This document shows positions 32,380-42,444 of a DNA stretch of 64,000 nucleotides, piece after piece. The notes under the pieces are model-generated. The model had not been told where the DNA came from and did no database searches. It was given only the letters and a program-made list of their open reading frames with translations. The stretch is taken from contig NZ_KB910516.1 in NCBI RefSeq assembly GCF_000372825.1, forward strand, positions 4,512,511 through 4,576,510, given 5' to 3'. The position numbers were made by a program, and so were the translations under genes. Position 1 is the stretch's first letter, and the number at the start of each line of letters is the position of its first letter. This DNA comes from Methylobacterium sp. 77 (GTDB taxonomy: Bacteria; Pseudomonadota; Alphaproteobacteria; Rhizobiales; Beijerinckiaceae).

Positions 32380-34491
32380 TTATTCGGCCGGCACGACCTT
32401 GGCCAGATCCGTCGGGACGAAGCGCCCGTCCTGGCCCGGCTTCATGTCGATGCATTTGTCGTGGAGGGCGTGCAGCGTCGAGCGGTGGCCGATGGAGACG
32501 ATGGTGGTGCCGGGCAGGCGTTCGCGCAGCATGCGGTAGATGCCGGCCTCGCTCGGCTCGTCGAGGGCGGCGGTGGATTCGTCGAGGAACAGCCAGGCCG
32601 GCTTGGCCAGCACGGCGCGGGCGATGGCCAGACGCTGCTGCTCGCCGCCCGAGAGGCGCTGATCCCAGGCATCGACCTCGTCGAGGCGATCGGCCAGCTG
32701 CGGCAGTTGCGCGGCGACCAGGGCCTCGCGGATCTCCGCGTCGGAGAACTGATCGGTGGTGCTGGGATAGACCACCGCGCCGCGCAGCGTCCCGAGCGGA
32801 ATGTAGGGCCGCTGCGGCAGGACCAGCGCAGACTGGCCCTCCGGCACGTCGATCCGACCCTTGCCGAACGGCCAGATGCCGGCGATCGCGCGGAACAGGG
32901 TCGACTTACCCGAGCCGGACGGACCGGTGAGCAGGGTCGCGGCGCCCTTGGTGAGGGCGAACCTGTCGGCTGCCACGATCTCGCGGCCGTCGGGCAGGGC
33001 GAGGGTCAGTCCGGACGCCGTCACGTCGGATTGGCTCTGGCTGCCCTGGACCAGACCGTACCCGACACCGGACAGGGCGTCCGCCTTGGTCATCGCCCGC
33101 TTGAAGGACGTCAGACGATTGGTGTTGGCGCGGTAGGACGCGATGGTGGTGTAGGAATCGATGAAGAACGACAGCGAGCCCTGGACGCTGCTGAAGGCGT
33201 TCGCCGTCTGCTGGAACTGGCCGAGGGTGATCTTCTTCAGGAAGTAGGAGGGCGCGGCGAGGATGTAGGGAAACACCACGCTGATCTGGTTGTACGACAG
33301 GGTGAAACTGCCGATCTTGATCCGCCGGTAGATGATGGCGAGGTAATTGCCGATGATCTCGCGGAAGAGTTCACGCAGGCGCAGGGTCTCCGATCGCTCG
33401 CCGCGCAGCAGCGCGATCTGCTCGGAATAGACGCGGGTCCGCGCGAGCGAGAAGCGGAAATCGGCCTCCACCTTCTCCTGCCGGAAATCGAGCCCGATCA
33501 GCGGGCGGCCGATGAGATGTGTCAGCCAGGTGCCGACCACCGCGTAGACGATGACCAGCCAGACCAGGAAACCGGGGACCACCGTGTCGGTGAAGGGCAG
33601 CACGAAATCCCGCGACAGGCCCCAGAGAATGACCATGAACGAGACCAGGGTGGCGGCCTGCGACAGCAGGCGGATCGACAGGCTCGTCGTCTGCTGGATG
33701 AACAGGTTGACGTCGCTCTGGATGCGCTGATCGGGGTTGTCGGCCGGCTCGTCGGTGAAGGGGATGCGGTAATGGATGCCGGCATCGAGCCAGCGGCTAT
33801 AGAGGCTGCGCGTCAGCCAGGTGCGCCAGCGGATGTGAAGCGAGGCGTCGACGAAGGTGTCGAACATGCCGATGACGACCCAGATCGTCGCCAGCGGCAC
33901 GAAGATCCAGACGAGCTGATACCAGAAGGCGTCGGCGTTATATTCCTGCAGGGCGTTGAAGAGATCGCGGTACCAGAAGTTCAGCCGCAGCTGCAGCGCC
34001 ACCTGGGCGAAGGTGATGAAGATCGACAGCGCCACGAGGCGGCGTGCGACCCGGCCCTCCGTCGTGCCGAAGAAGCGGAACGGCCCGATCTCCCGGGTCG
34101 GCTCTTCGCGAGCGGCGAAGAACGGGTCGGCGATGCGGGTGATGGCGCGGATCGGCTCGAGATGCGAGATCCCGAACACGATACCGCCGAACACCACCGC
34201 GCCCGTGGCCGCGAAGGCGGGCGGCAGCAGCGCCGCCAGCGTGTCCGGCAGCGCGCCCATGGCTGCCAGCTGCTTGGCACCGGCGAGAAACAGGTAGCCG
34301 ATCCCGTAGACCGAGATGAAGACCTTTAAGTAATCGGAGAGCTTGGCCGAGGCGAGGAGGATCGCCACCATGGCAAAGCCGCTGATGCTCACGTAAAGCG
34401 GCGTCGATACGCCCGGCAGGATCAGGAGTGCGAGGACGAAGAGCGCCGTGATGGCGGCCTGCAGGCCGAGGCCTGTCCTGAATACGGCCAC
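32380..34491 (-). CDS. ABC exporter of the YddA/SbmA-BacA type, permease-ATPase fusion
   Basis: This is a 703-residue half-transporter. About the first 120 residues hold four hydrophobic segments. The ABC_membrane_2 permease domain (about 150-450) follows, with five or six segments and the family patterns LRLNFWYRDLFNALQEYNAD and DNPDQRIQSDVNLF. The ATPase domain is C-terminal: Walker A GPSGSGKST, signature LSGGEQQRLAIARA, Walker B WLFLDESTAALDE, and switch His in GHRST. The relatives include YddA and the peptide/vitamin B12 importer BacA. The substrate here is unknown. The start at 34491 gives the extra N-terminal segments, which is longer than SbmA alone. It converges on lrgB. Confidence 0.9.
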   Translation of the reverse strand: MAVFRTGLGLQAAITALFVLALLILPGVSTPLYVSISGFAMVAILLASAKLSDYLKVFISVYGIGYLFLAGAKQLAAMGALPDTLAALLPPAFAATGAVVFGGIVFGISHLEPIRAITRIADPFFAAREEPTREIGPFRFFGTTEGRVARRLVALSIFITFAQVALQLRLNFWYRDLFNALQEYNADAFWYQLVWIFVPLATIWVVIGMFDTFVDASLHIRWRTWLTRSLYSRWLDAGIHYRIPFTDEPADNPDQRIQSDVNLFIQQTTSLSIRLLSQAATLVSFMVILWGLSRDFVLPFTDTVVPGFLVWLVIVYAVVGTWLTHLIGRPLIGLDFRQEKVEADFRFSLARTRVYSEQIALLRGERSETLRLRELFREIIGNYLAIIYRRIKIGSFTLSYNQISVVFPYILAAPSYFLKKITLGQFQQTANAFSSVQGSLSFFIDSYTTIASYRANTNRLTSFKRAMTKADALSGVGYGLVQGSQSQSDVTASGLTLALPDGREIVAADRFALTKGAATLLTGPSGSGKSTLFRAIAGIWPFGKGRIDVPEGQSALVLPQRPYIPLGTLRGAVVYPSTTDQFSDAEIREALVAAQLPQLADRLDEVDAWDQRLSGGEQQRLAIARAVLAKPAWLFLDESTAALDEPSEAGIYRMLRERLPGTTIVSIGHRSTLHALHDKCIDMKPGQDGRFVPTDLAKVVPAE

Positions 34492-34633
34492 GCGCGTCTC
34501 CTCGAGTCTATGCTTCGGATATGCGATGCCGTCATCGCCCTCCGGTATGGGACCGGATTGTTACGGCGGCAGTGACGGCCGGTCGTGGCGAGATCGTGGC
34601 GGGGTCGGGCGCCTTCAGAATCGTGAAGACGGA

Positions 34634-34972
34634 TCAGGGCCAGTCCCAGTCACCGTAATCGGGCTCGCGACAGCGGTATCCGACCGGACATTCGATGTTG
34701 TCGCGCGTCGGCACGAAGCGGAGTTCGGCGATCTCCGTCAGGCCGCAGAGGCTGCGGTCGTGGACGAACCGTTCGGTCTTGCCGATCTGGGGCGACATCG
34801 TGGCCGACCCGTCCCTCCTCACGAAGGCCATCGCGTCCGCGCAGGTCATCCGCAGAGTGGAGGGGGGTGCTTGAGCACTGGCCGGGGCTGCGATGGCGAC
34901 GCAGACGGCGATGGCGAGGCGTCTCGTCACGGTAGCTCGGCGCACTGACTTGTTTCTCACAAGCTTGAGCAT
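34634..34972 (-). CDS. Small exported protein, function unknown
   Basis: This encodes 112 residues. A signal peptide (RRLAIAVCVAIAAPASAQ, cleavage near 34) precedes a mature region of about 78 residues with four Cys (LRMTCADAM, RSLCGLTE, NIECPVGYRC) and an aromatic acidic end (REPDYGDWDWP). No enzyme motif is seen. The start at 34972 may be slightly too early. A GTG 15 codons later (VTRRLAIAV) would give a conventional signal-peptide start. It lies upstream of the ABC exporter on the same strand, 142 bases apart, without evidence of co-transcription. Confidence 0.72.
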   Translation of the reverse strand: MLKLVRNKSVRRATVTRRLAIAVCVAIAAPASAQAPPSTLRMTCADAMAFVRRDGSATMSPQIGKTERFVHDRSLCGLTEIAELRFVPTRDNIECPVGYRCREPDYGDWDWP

Positions 34973-35273
34973 GGCAGTTTTGATGAGATACGGGAAGGCC
35001 TTGCCGTTCGCTCGCCGTATTCACGGAGTCTATCCACTGCTATCGATCACGCCGAGACAGAGTAACGGTCCGCTTGTTTTCCTGCGGCCGGTGTTGCAAG
35101 AACACAACGGTATCCGCAGGGACTGAAGGACTTCGGCGAGAACTGAACGACGCCGGCAAGAACGCAGCGACGTCGGATCGGCGAGGGCGTGATGGAGCGG
35201 TGAGGGATCGACGCGGCCAAGGCCGCTGCGAGGATCGCTCCGCCAATGTAGTGAAGGTCGACGGGAGACGGCG
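34973..35273. other. Spacer without a supported gene
   Basis: These 301 bases separate two divergent genes. Several overlapping short frames occur, but none has a ribosome site or recognisable protein character. Promoters of both neighbours must lie here. I could not assign them. Confidence 0.4.
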
Positions 35274-36020
35274 ATGGCTGCGGGCATCGAAGGGACGGCA
35301 GCGGGGATCATCGACGACGGAGCGCCATCCTCGGCGCCACCGGAGGCGCGCGCCACGTCTCGACGCACCCTCGTCCTTCCGCTGGCGCTCGCCATGGGCT
35401 GGGGCGTGCTGCTCGGCTACAGCACCGTCCTCCTCACCAACGACACGCCGGCACGGCCCGAAACCGGCACGGCGCAGGCCGCCTTCAACGAACCGGGTCC
35501 GTTCGAGGATACGGGTGGCGCGTCACGCCCCAACCGCGGCGGCGCGCCCTGGTCGGACGTGACGGCCGGGCCCGGCCTAGAAGGGACGTCGGCCAAGGGG
35601 TCGATCAAGGGTTCGGGCGAGGGGGCGACCGTTTCATCGAACGTCCGGGCCGTGGCCCTCAAGCAGGATCTCGAGGCGGCGTCGCGGATCGATGGCGGCG
35701 CAACCGCGTCTCCGCCGATCGAGCCGGCAGCCTATGTCGGCCTCTGGGGACCCAACGAGATCGCCTGCCGTCGCGGAGCGAGGCGGCGGGGGTATATCCC
35801 GGCGCGGATAACCGAGGGCGGGGCACGGGCCGGAAACACGGTCTGCACCTTCCGCGACGGGCGCCGCCTCGGTGCGAGTTGGAGCGTGGCGGCGTCGTGC
35901 AGCGATGGAGGCCGGCGCTGGTCGTCGCAGGTCAAGCTGGTCGTCGACGGTGACCGGCTGACCTGGTCGAGCCCGCGAGGCGATGCCTCGTATATCCGGT
36001 GCGGACGCCGCGCGGGCTGA
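35274..36020 (+). CDS. Membrane-anchored protein with Cys-containing C-terminal domain
   Basis: This 248-residue protein is not recognised by family. A cytoplasmic N-terminal tail of about 30 residues precedes one membrane segment (LVLPLALAMGWGVLLGYS), a long Gly/Pro/Ser-rich linker (about 55-150), and a compact C-terminal domain of about 95 residues. The domain has four Cys (NEIACRRG, NTVCTF, AASCSDGG, YIRCGRR) and alternating beta-like strands (WSSQVKLVVDGDRLTWSSP). The Cys suggest an extracytoplasmic disulfide-bonded domain tethered by a flexible arm. The frame begins at the ATG at 35274 with GGGAGACGGCG just upstream. It is flanked by the AT-rich spacer before the Tad genes. Confidence 0.72.
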   Translation: MAAGIEGTAAGIIDDGAPSSAPPEARATSRRTLVLPLALAMGWGVLLGYSTVLLTNDTPARPETGTAQAAFNEPGPFEDTGGASRPNRGGAPWSDVTAGPGLEGTSAKGSIKGSGEGATVSSNVRAVALKQDLEAASRIDGGATASPPIEPAAYVGLWGPNEIACRRGARRRGYIPARITEGGARAGNTVCTFRDGRRLGASWSVAASCSDGGRRWSSQVKLVVDGDRLTWSSPRGDASYIRCGRRAG

Positions 36021-36750
36021 CGTCCAGGCGAGACAAGCGCCGAAATCTCGGCCTGCCGCGCGTTAGTCCTTACAGAGGACAGCGCGAAACCGCGATATCT
36101 TGGCATTGCCGGACAGCCATCATCCCATAGCAAATGACGACGCGGCATCCGCAAGCGGGCATCGATGGCCGCGCCTTGGAGAGAAAGCGCTTATTCTCCA
36201 ATGGCTCTTCGATACCTCGATGATCACTCAATCAAGCAGCGTATGAGTGCTCGCATAGATTGATTTTCATGATGAGCATAAGTTCTCATAAGAAAATCTG
36301 ACGCCACGGTATCAGCATGCGCCTGAGGCTTGAGCATTTAGGGCGAAATCGTTCGAAAGCGCACAATCCAAGACAGAACGATTTTGCGCAACTTACCTGA
36401 CGAGTGCTAGCGATTTACGCTCGGTCAGTGCCGCAGGCGAATTGAATACAACCATACCGGTGTCATTTAATTTTTGTTTCTCGAACTGGCCGAGAAATTA
36501 ATTTATATGAGATTTTTCTCATGCAATCTAAAAGTTGCATAATTCTGGCCGATACACGGTAGCGAAAAGGATAATATACTTATACATAGGTTGTTTTCTG
36601 ATTCGAATCAAACATAGATTAATTCCACATGCGCGGCCTGATAGCGAACGCCGCCGAACTTAGAAGATCGTATCAAGATTCTGTTATGAATTCGATCCGA
36701 TCCTTCGTCGCTGACCACATCAGATTCTCGGTTTTTCTGAAGTCACGGCG
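36021..36750. other. AT-rich gene-free region upstream of the Tad-like genes
   Basis: This 730-base stretch is visibly AT-richer than the core and has no supported gene. It contains several inverted repeats: CGAAATCGTTC at 36344-36354 with GAACGATTTTG at 36376-36386, a small ATGAG/CTCAT hairpin near 36507-36522, and TGCAA/TTGCA near 36523-36540. They may be regulatory or remnants of mobile DNA. I could not assign a promoter. Confidence 0.5.
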
Positions 36751-37197
36751 ATGGCTATGAAACAACTTCAAGGCAATACTAAGCGATCATTTTTCGATTG
36801 CACGCAAGGTACTTCGGCTGTCGAGTTCGCACTGGTCGTTCCAGTCCTGCTCGGCCTGTTCGCGGGCATCGTCGTGTTCGGCATCTATCTCGGCGCGTCA
36901 CACAATCTCAGGCAGCTCGCATCGGATGCTGCCCGTGCTTCGATCGCGGGTGTCAACGACCAGGAGAGAGCGGATTTCGCACGTCAGCGCGTCAGCTCCG
37001 CCCTGGCAGGTGGCGCCATGTTCAAGCCCGGAACCGTGGATGTCCAAGTCGGTCCCGATGCGGCGGATACGTCGCTCTACACGGTCACGTTGACCTTCGA
37101 TTCGAAGGCCCTCGGCTTTTCGGGCTTCTCCGGCCTCATCCCGATTCCGCCGGACCTGATCAAGAGCTCGGTGAGCGTGCGGCGAGGGGGCCTGTGA
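36751..37197 (+). CDS. TadE-like pilus-assembly protein
   Basis: This is a 148-residue pseudopilin-like protein of the TadE family. The short cytoplasmic lead ends in the prepilin-type sequence TSAVEFALVVPVLLGLFAGI, a Gly/Ser then Val-Glu-Phe followed by one hydrophobic helix, as in TadE/TadF. The rest (RQLASDAARASIAGV and beta strands ending SVSVRRGGL) is periplasmic. The family serves in tight-adherence (Flp) pilus assembly. No flp, cpa or tad ATPase genes are in the window. The ATG at 36751 is two codons before another ATG that could serve instead. The stop codon overlaps the next start as TGATG. Confidence 0.85.
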   Translation: MAMKQLQGNTKRSFFDCTQGTSAVEFALVVPVLLGLFAGIVVFGIYLGASHNLRQLASDAARASIAGVNDQERADFARQRVSSALAGGAMFKPGTVDVQVGPDAADTSLYTVTLTFDSKALGFSGFSGLIPIPPDLIKSSVSVRRGGL

Positions 37198-38846
37198 TGC
37201 GGGCCTCGACCTTCTCCACCGATCGACGGGGCTCCGTCGCGGTGTTCACGGCTTTCGGGATGACCGCCCTGATGGCGGTCGCCGCGATAGGCGTCGATCT
37301 CGGCGCCATGGTCCTCGCGCGTCGTCGCGCACAGGGGGCGGTCGACCTCGCCGCGATGATCGCGGCCACCAATCTCACCAACGCCAATGCGCTGGCACGC
37401 CAGTCCCTCAGCGACAACGGTTACGCGGCCGCTCAGATCGTGGTCGAATCCGGCACCTATTCCGGTGACGCCAAGCTCGCCGCGGGATCCCGCTTCGTCG
37501 CCGGCGTCGCGCCGGCCAGCGCGGTCCGGGTCGCCATTCAGACCACCACGCCGACCTATTTCGCACCGGCCCTCGGTTTCGGTCGCGACGTCGCCATCGG
37601 TGTGAAGGGCACCGCCGCCACGGCACAATTCGCGTCCTTCACCATCGGCTCGGGCCTCGCCTCCGTCGATGCCGGCATCGCCAACGCGATCCTCGGCGCC
37701 ATGCTGGGACGGACGCTGTCCCTGTCGGTGATGGATTACAACGCGCTGCTGAGCACCCGGATCGACGCGTTCCGGTTCCTCGATGCGCTGGCGCCGACCC
37801 TCAACCTCAAGGCCGGAAGCTATTCGGACATCATCAAGGGCAGCGCGACGATCGGCCAGTTCACCGCCGCTCTCCAGGTGGCCGCCGCGTCGACCGGCGG
37901 CGGTTCGGCGGCCTCCTCCGCCCTCGCGCAGATCTCGGCGGCTCTGCAGGCCGGAGGGCAGACCCTGCAGATCAGCGACGTGGTCGGCCTCGGCGACCTG
38001 GCGGCTCTGTCGCCGGGGGCCGGAACGAAGGGTCCTCAGATCAGCGTGCTCGATACGCTCTCGGAAGCGGTGTCTATCGCGAACGGAAACCGTCAGGTTT
38101 CGGTCAATCTCGGACCGTCGATTCCGGGCCTGCTCAAGACGCAGATCACCATCGGCATCGGCGAGCGGAAGCAGAGTTCGGGATACGTGCAACCGAACTC
38201 TCCCCAGGCGACGGTGAATACGGCCCAGACCCGGATCCTGATCGAGGCGAGCCTCACCCTGCCGCTCGGCCTCGGTTCGCTGACATTGCCGATCTACGTC
38301 CAGGCGGCGCAGGCGAAGGCGACCCTGCGGACGGTCACCTGCCCGTGGTCCGATACGGGCCGCCGGCAGATCAGCCTCGACGCGCTGCCGGGGCTCGCCG
38401 ATCTCGCCATCGCCAACATCCCGGGCAACCTGATCGACCCGAATGCGGCCACGCCGGACCTGACGGGGGCGGCGACCATCCTTCAGGTCACCCCGTTGCT
38501 GAATGTCAGCGCGCGATCCCGCCTGACGCTGGGAAGCCCTTACGCGCAGTCGGTGAGCTTCAACGACGACGAGATCACGCGGCATACCTCGAAGACGGTC
38601 ACGTCCTACGGCATGACCCAATCGGCCGTGACGAGCCTGATCCAGAACATGAGCCTCTCGGTGAACGGCCTCGGCCTCATCGCGCCGGGTCTCCTCACCA
38701 GCACCGTCGCCACGGCCCTGTCCGGTGTCGCCCCGGCCCTCGACGGCGTCCTGGCGAACACCCTGCGCACGCTCGGCTTGAGGCTCGGCACCGCCGACCT
38801 GACGGTCGATGGCGCGCGCTGCGACCAGGCCGTGCTGGTTCAGTGA
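37197..38846 (+). CDS. TadG-like protein
   Basis: This is a 549-residue protein with a TadG-type N-terminus. The cytoplasmic lead STDRRGSVAVFTAFGM is followed by one membrane helix (TALMAVAAIGVDLGAMVLA) and the first periplasmic helix ARRRAQGAVDLAAMIAA, as in Flp-associated TadG/DUF2134 proteins. The remaining 480 residues are a Gly/Ala/Ser/Leu-rich extracytoplasmic region without a von Willebrand motif that I can see. It contains paired Cys near 382 and near the C-terminus (RTVTCPWSD, DGARCDQAV). It follows the TadE-like gene by overlap and ends before a bidirectional terminator. A role in surface adhesion is inferred from family only. Confidence 0.82.
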   Translation: MRASTFSTDRRGSVAVFTAFGMTALMAVAAIGVDLGAMVLARRRAQGAVDLAAMIAATNLTNANALARQSLSDNGYAAAQIVVESGTYSGDAKLAAGSRFVAGVAPASAVRVAIQTTTPTYFAPALGFGRDVAIGVKGTAATAQFASFTIGSGLASVDAGIANAILGAMLGRTLSLSVMDYNALLSTRIDAFRFLDALAPTLNLKAGSYSDIIKGSATIGQFTAALQVAAASTGGGSAASSALAQISAALQAGGQTLQISDVVGLGDLAALSPGAGTKGPQISVLDTLSEAVSIANGNRQVSVNLGPSIPGLLKTQITIGIGERKQSSGYVQPNSPQATVNTAQTRILIEASLTLPLGLGSLTLPIYVQAAQAKATLRTVTCPWSDTGRRQISLDALPGLADLAIANIPGNLIDPNAATPDLTGAATILQVTPLLNVSARSRLTLGSPYAQSVSFNDDEITRHTSKTVTSYGMTQSAVTSLIQNMSLSVNGLGLIAPGLLTSTVATALSGVAPALDGVLANTLRTLGLRLGTADLTVDGARCDQAVLVQ

Positions 38847-38856
38847 TCCGGACACG

Positions 38857-38885
38857 AAAAAGGGCCGCCTCGCGGCGACCCTTTT
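38857..38885. terminator. Bidirectional intrinsic terminator between tadG-like and groEL genes
   Basis: AAAAGGG (38858-38864) pairs with CCCTTTT (38879-38885), with an inner CGCC/GGCG stem around a 4-base loop. T-runs occur on both strands (four on plus, five on minus), so it can end the TadE-TadG transcript and the groES-groEL transcript, which converge here. Confidence 0.8.
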
Positions 38886-38897
38886 CCAACTTAGCCG

Positions 38898-40728
<1,831 letters not shown>

Positions 40729-40808
40729 TCATGAGGTTGGAAGCCCCGAGACGCCGTCGCGGCGCTCGAAGGGCTCGGATGGGGAAGAAGGAAGAGGGCA
40801 GGGTCGCT

Positions 40809-41096
40809 TTAGGCGACGACGCCCATGATGTCGGATTCCTTCATGATCAGGAGGTCCTGACCGTCGATCTTGACCTCGGTGCCGGACCACTTGCCGAACA
40901 GCACGCGATCACCGGCCTTGACGTCGAGCGCGTTCACGCGGCCGGCTTCGTCACGGGCGCCGGGGCCGACGGCGACGATCTCGCCCTCTTGCGGCTTCTC
41001 CTTGGCGGTGTCGGGGATGATGATACCGCCCTTGGTCTTCTCTTCGCCTTCGATACGACGGACGACGACACGGTCGTGCAGCGGACGGAACTTCAT
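40809..41096 (-). CDS. groES: Co-chaperonin GroES (Hsp10)
   Basis: This 95-residue lid of the GroEL chamber begins [20 protein letters not shown]. The mobile loop [18 protein letters not shown], the roof loop and the final [15 protein letters not shown] are typical. The ATG at 41096 has AGAGGG just upstream; the longer frame to 41171 enters the CIRCE region and is not used. groES-groEL is a two-gene heat-shock operon. Confidence 0.98.
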   Translation of the reverse strand: MKFRPLHDRVVVRRIEGEEKTKGGIIIPDTAKEKPQEGEIVAVGPGARDEAGRVNALDVKAGDRVLFGKWSGTEVKIDGQDLLIMKESDIMGVVA

Positions 41097-41164
41097 GAGC
41101 TGCCCTCTTGCTTCGAATTCATGGATGGCGTTGATGCGGCCGAAGGGCACGCCCAACCCAGCTG

Positions 41165-41191
41165 TTAGCACTCCCGAGCGAAGAGTGCCAA
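41165..41191. promoter_or_regulatory. CIRCE element (HrcA operator) before groES
   Basis: TTAGCACTC (41165-41173), nine bases, then GAGTGCCAA (41183-41191) match the CIRCE consensus TTAGCACTC-N9-GAGTGCTAA at all but one position. This is the binding site of the heat-shock repressor HrcA, about 70-95 bases before the groES start, and indicates HrcA control of groES-groEL. hrcA itself is not in the window. Confidence 0.93.
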
Positions 41192-41308
41192 AGACAAGCG
41201 GGAGGTAGGCTCAAGCCCCTGGCGAGTCAAGATGGCGACGTCGCGTCATGCCGCCTTGCGCAGCATGTTCTGCTACGCGAATGCCGACAGACGGATGACA
41301 ATCACCTC

Positions 41309-42307
41309 ATGATCAGCCTCCAGGGACCGCAGGGCGCGGTCGAGCATTCCGGTGCGGCTTCAGGCGGCTCCGTGCCGAGCCACGCGATCTGGATCGATCT
41401 CAACGATCCGAGCGCGGAGGAGGCGGCGCATATCGAGGAGGCGACCGGCCTGCGCGTGCCCTCGCGCAAGGCCTTGAGCGAGGTCGAGAATTCCAGCCGC
41501 CTGCGGCGCCTCAAGAACGGCCTCTCGCTCTCCACGCCGATGATCACCTTCGACAAGGTCGATTCGCAGCTCACCCCGCTCGGCTTCGTCCTGACCAAGG
41601 ACCGGCTCATCACCGTGCGGTTCAACGATCTGCGCGCCTTCGCCGAGGTGAAGAAGCGCATCGGCGAGGGCGACGGGGATTGCCAGACCGGCACCGAGAT
41701 CTTCCTCCTGCTGGTGGAGGAGCTGGTCGACAGCCTCGCCGATGCCCTGGAGGAGATGGGCGCCGACCTCGACGCGCTCTCCACCCGGATCTTCGATTTC
41801 GACGTGAGGGCAGGGGGCGTCGCCGGTTCCGACAAGACCCCGCGACGGCGCGATCTCGCCCTCCGGCGCATCCTGCGCAGCGTCGGGCGCCGGGGCAAGG
41901 CGCTGGGCAAGATCCGATCGAGCCTGCTCGGCCTCGAGCGCATCCTCCCCTTCGTCGCCGGCGAGTGCGAGCACCTCCTCGGCGCGGCCGAGATCCCGCG
42001 CTTCGAGACCCTGCGGCGGGACATCGCCTCCCTCGACGAATTCGAGATCCGCCTGTCCGAGAACGTCCAGTTCCTGCTCGACGCCACCCTCGGCCTGATC
42101 AACATCGAGCAGAACAACACCTTCCGCGTGCTCACCGTCGTCTCGGTGGTGGGGGTGCCGCCGACCCTGATCGCCTCGCTCTACGGCATGAACTTCAAGC
42201 ACATGCCGGAACTCGACTGGGCCTATGGCTATCCCTATGGTCTCTCGCTGATCGCCATCAGCGCGATCATCCCCGTCATCTTCTTCAAGCTGCGCGGGTG
42301 GTTCTGA
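41309..42307 (+). CDS. CorA-family magnesium/divalent metal transporter
   Basis: This 332-residue protein has a large N-terminal cytoplasmic domain and two C-terminal membrane helices. The first helix ends with the invariant YGMNFKHMPELDWAYGYPYG (GMN motif and the loop). The second is SLIAISAIIPVIFFKL, and the short tail RGWF follows. The order and spacing are those of CorA/ZntB pentameric channels. It may carry Mg, Ni or Co; selectivity cannot be told. A charged helix before the membrane (EFEIRLSENVQFLLDATLGL) is the long stalk helix. Start ATG 41309. It is divergent from groES. Confidence 0.92.
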   Translation: MISLQGPQGAVEHSGAASGGSVPSHAIWIDLNDPSAEEAAHIEEATGLRVPSRKALSEVENSSRLRRLKNGLSLSTPMITFDKVDSQLTPLGFVLTKDRLITVRFNDLRAFAEVKKRIGEGDGDCQTGTEIFLLLVEELVDSLADALEEMGADLDALSTRIFDFDVRAGGVAGSDKTPRRRDLALRRILRSVGRRGKALGKIRSSLLGLERILPFVAGECEHLLGAAEIPRFETLRRDIASLDEFEIRLSENVQFLLDATLGLINIEQNNTFRVLTVVSVVGVPPTLIASLYGMNFKHMPELDWAYGYPYGLSLIAISAIIPVIFFKLRGWF

Positions 42308-42444
42308 AACGCGGTCGATCCGGTCCCCTTGAGGTTTGGAAGGATCTCGAGGTTTGAAGGATCTCGGGGGTTAGGGGAATCTTTGCGGGCCGGTGCGCAA
42401 GGATCGGGAGCAATGCCGGGATTCCGGCGACCAGAGTCGACCGC

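Noticed and set aside
36344..36386. Terminal inverted repeat of a lost insertion sequence
   Set aside because: The arms match at 10 of 11 positions, but no transposase remnant or target duplication lies around them.
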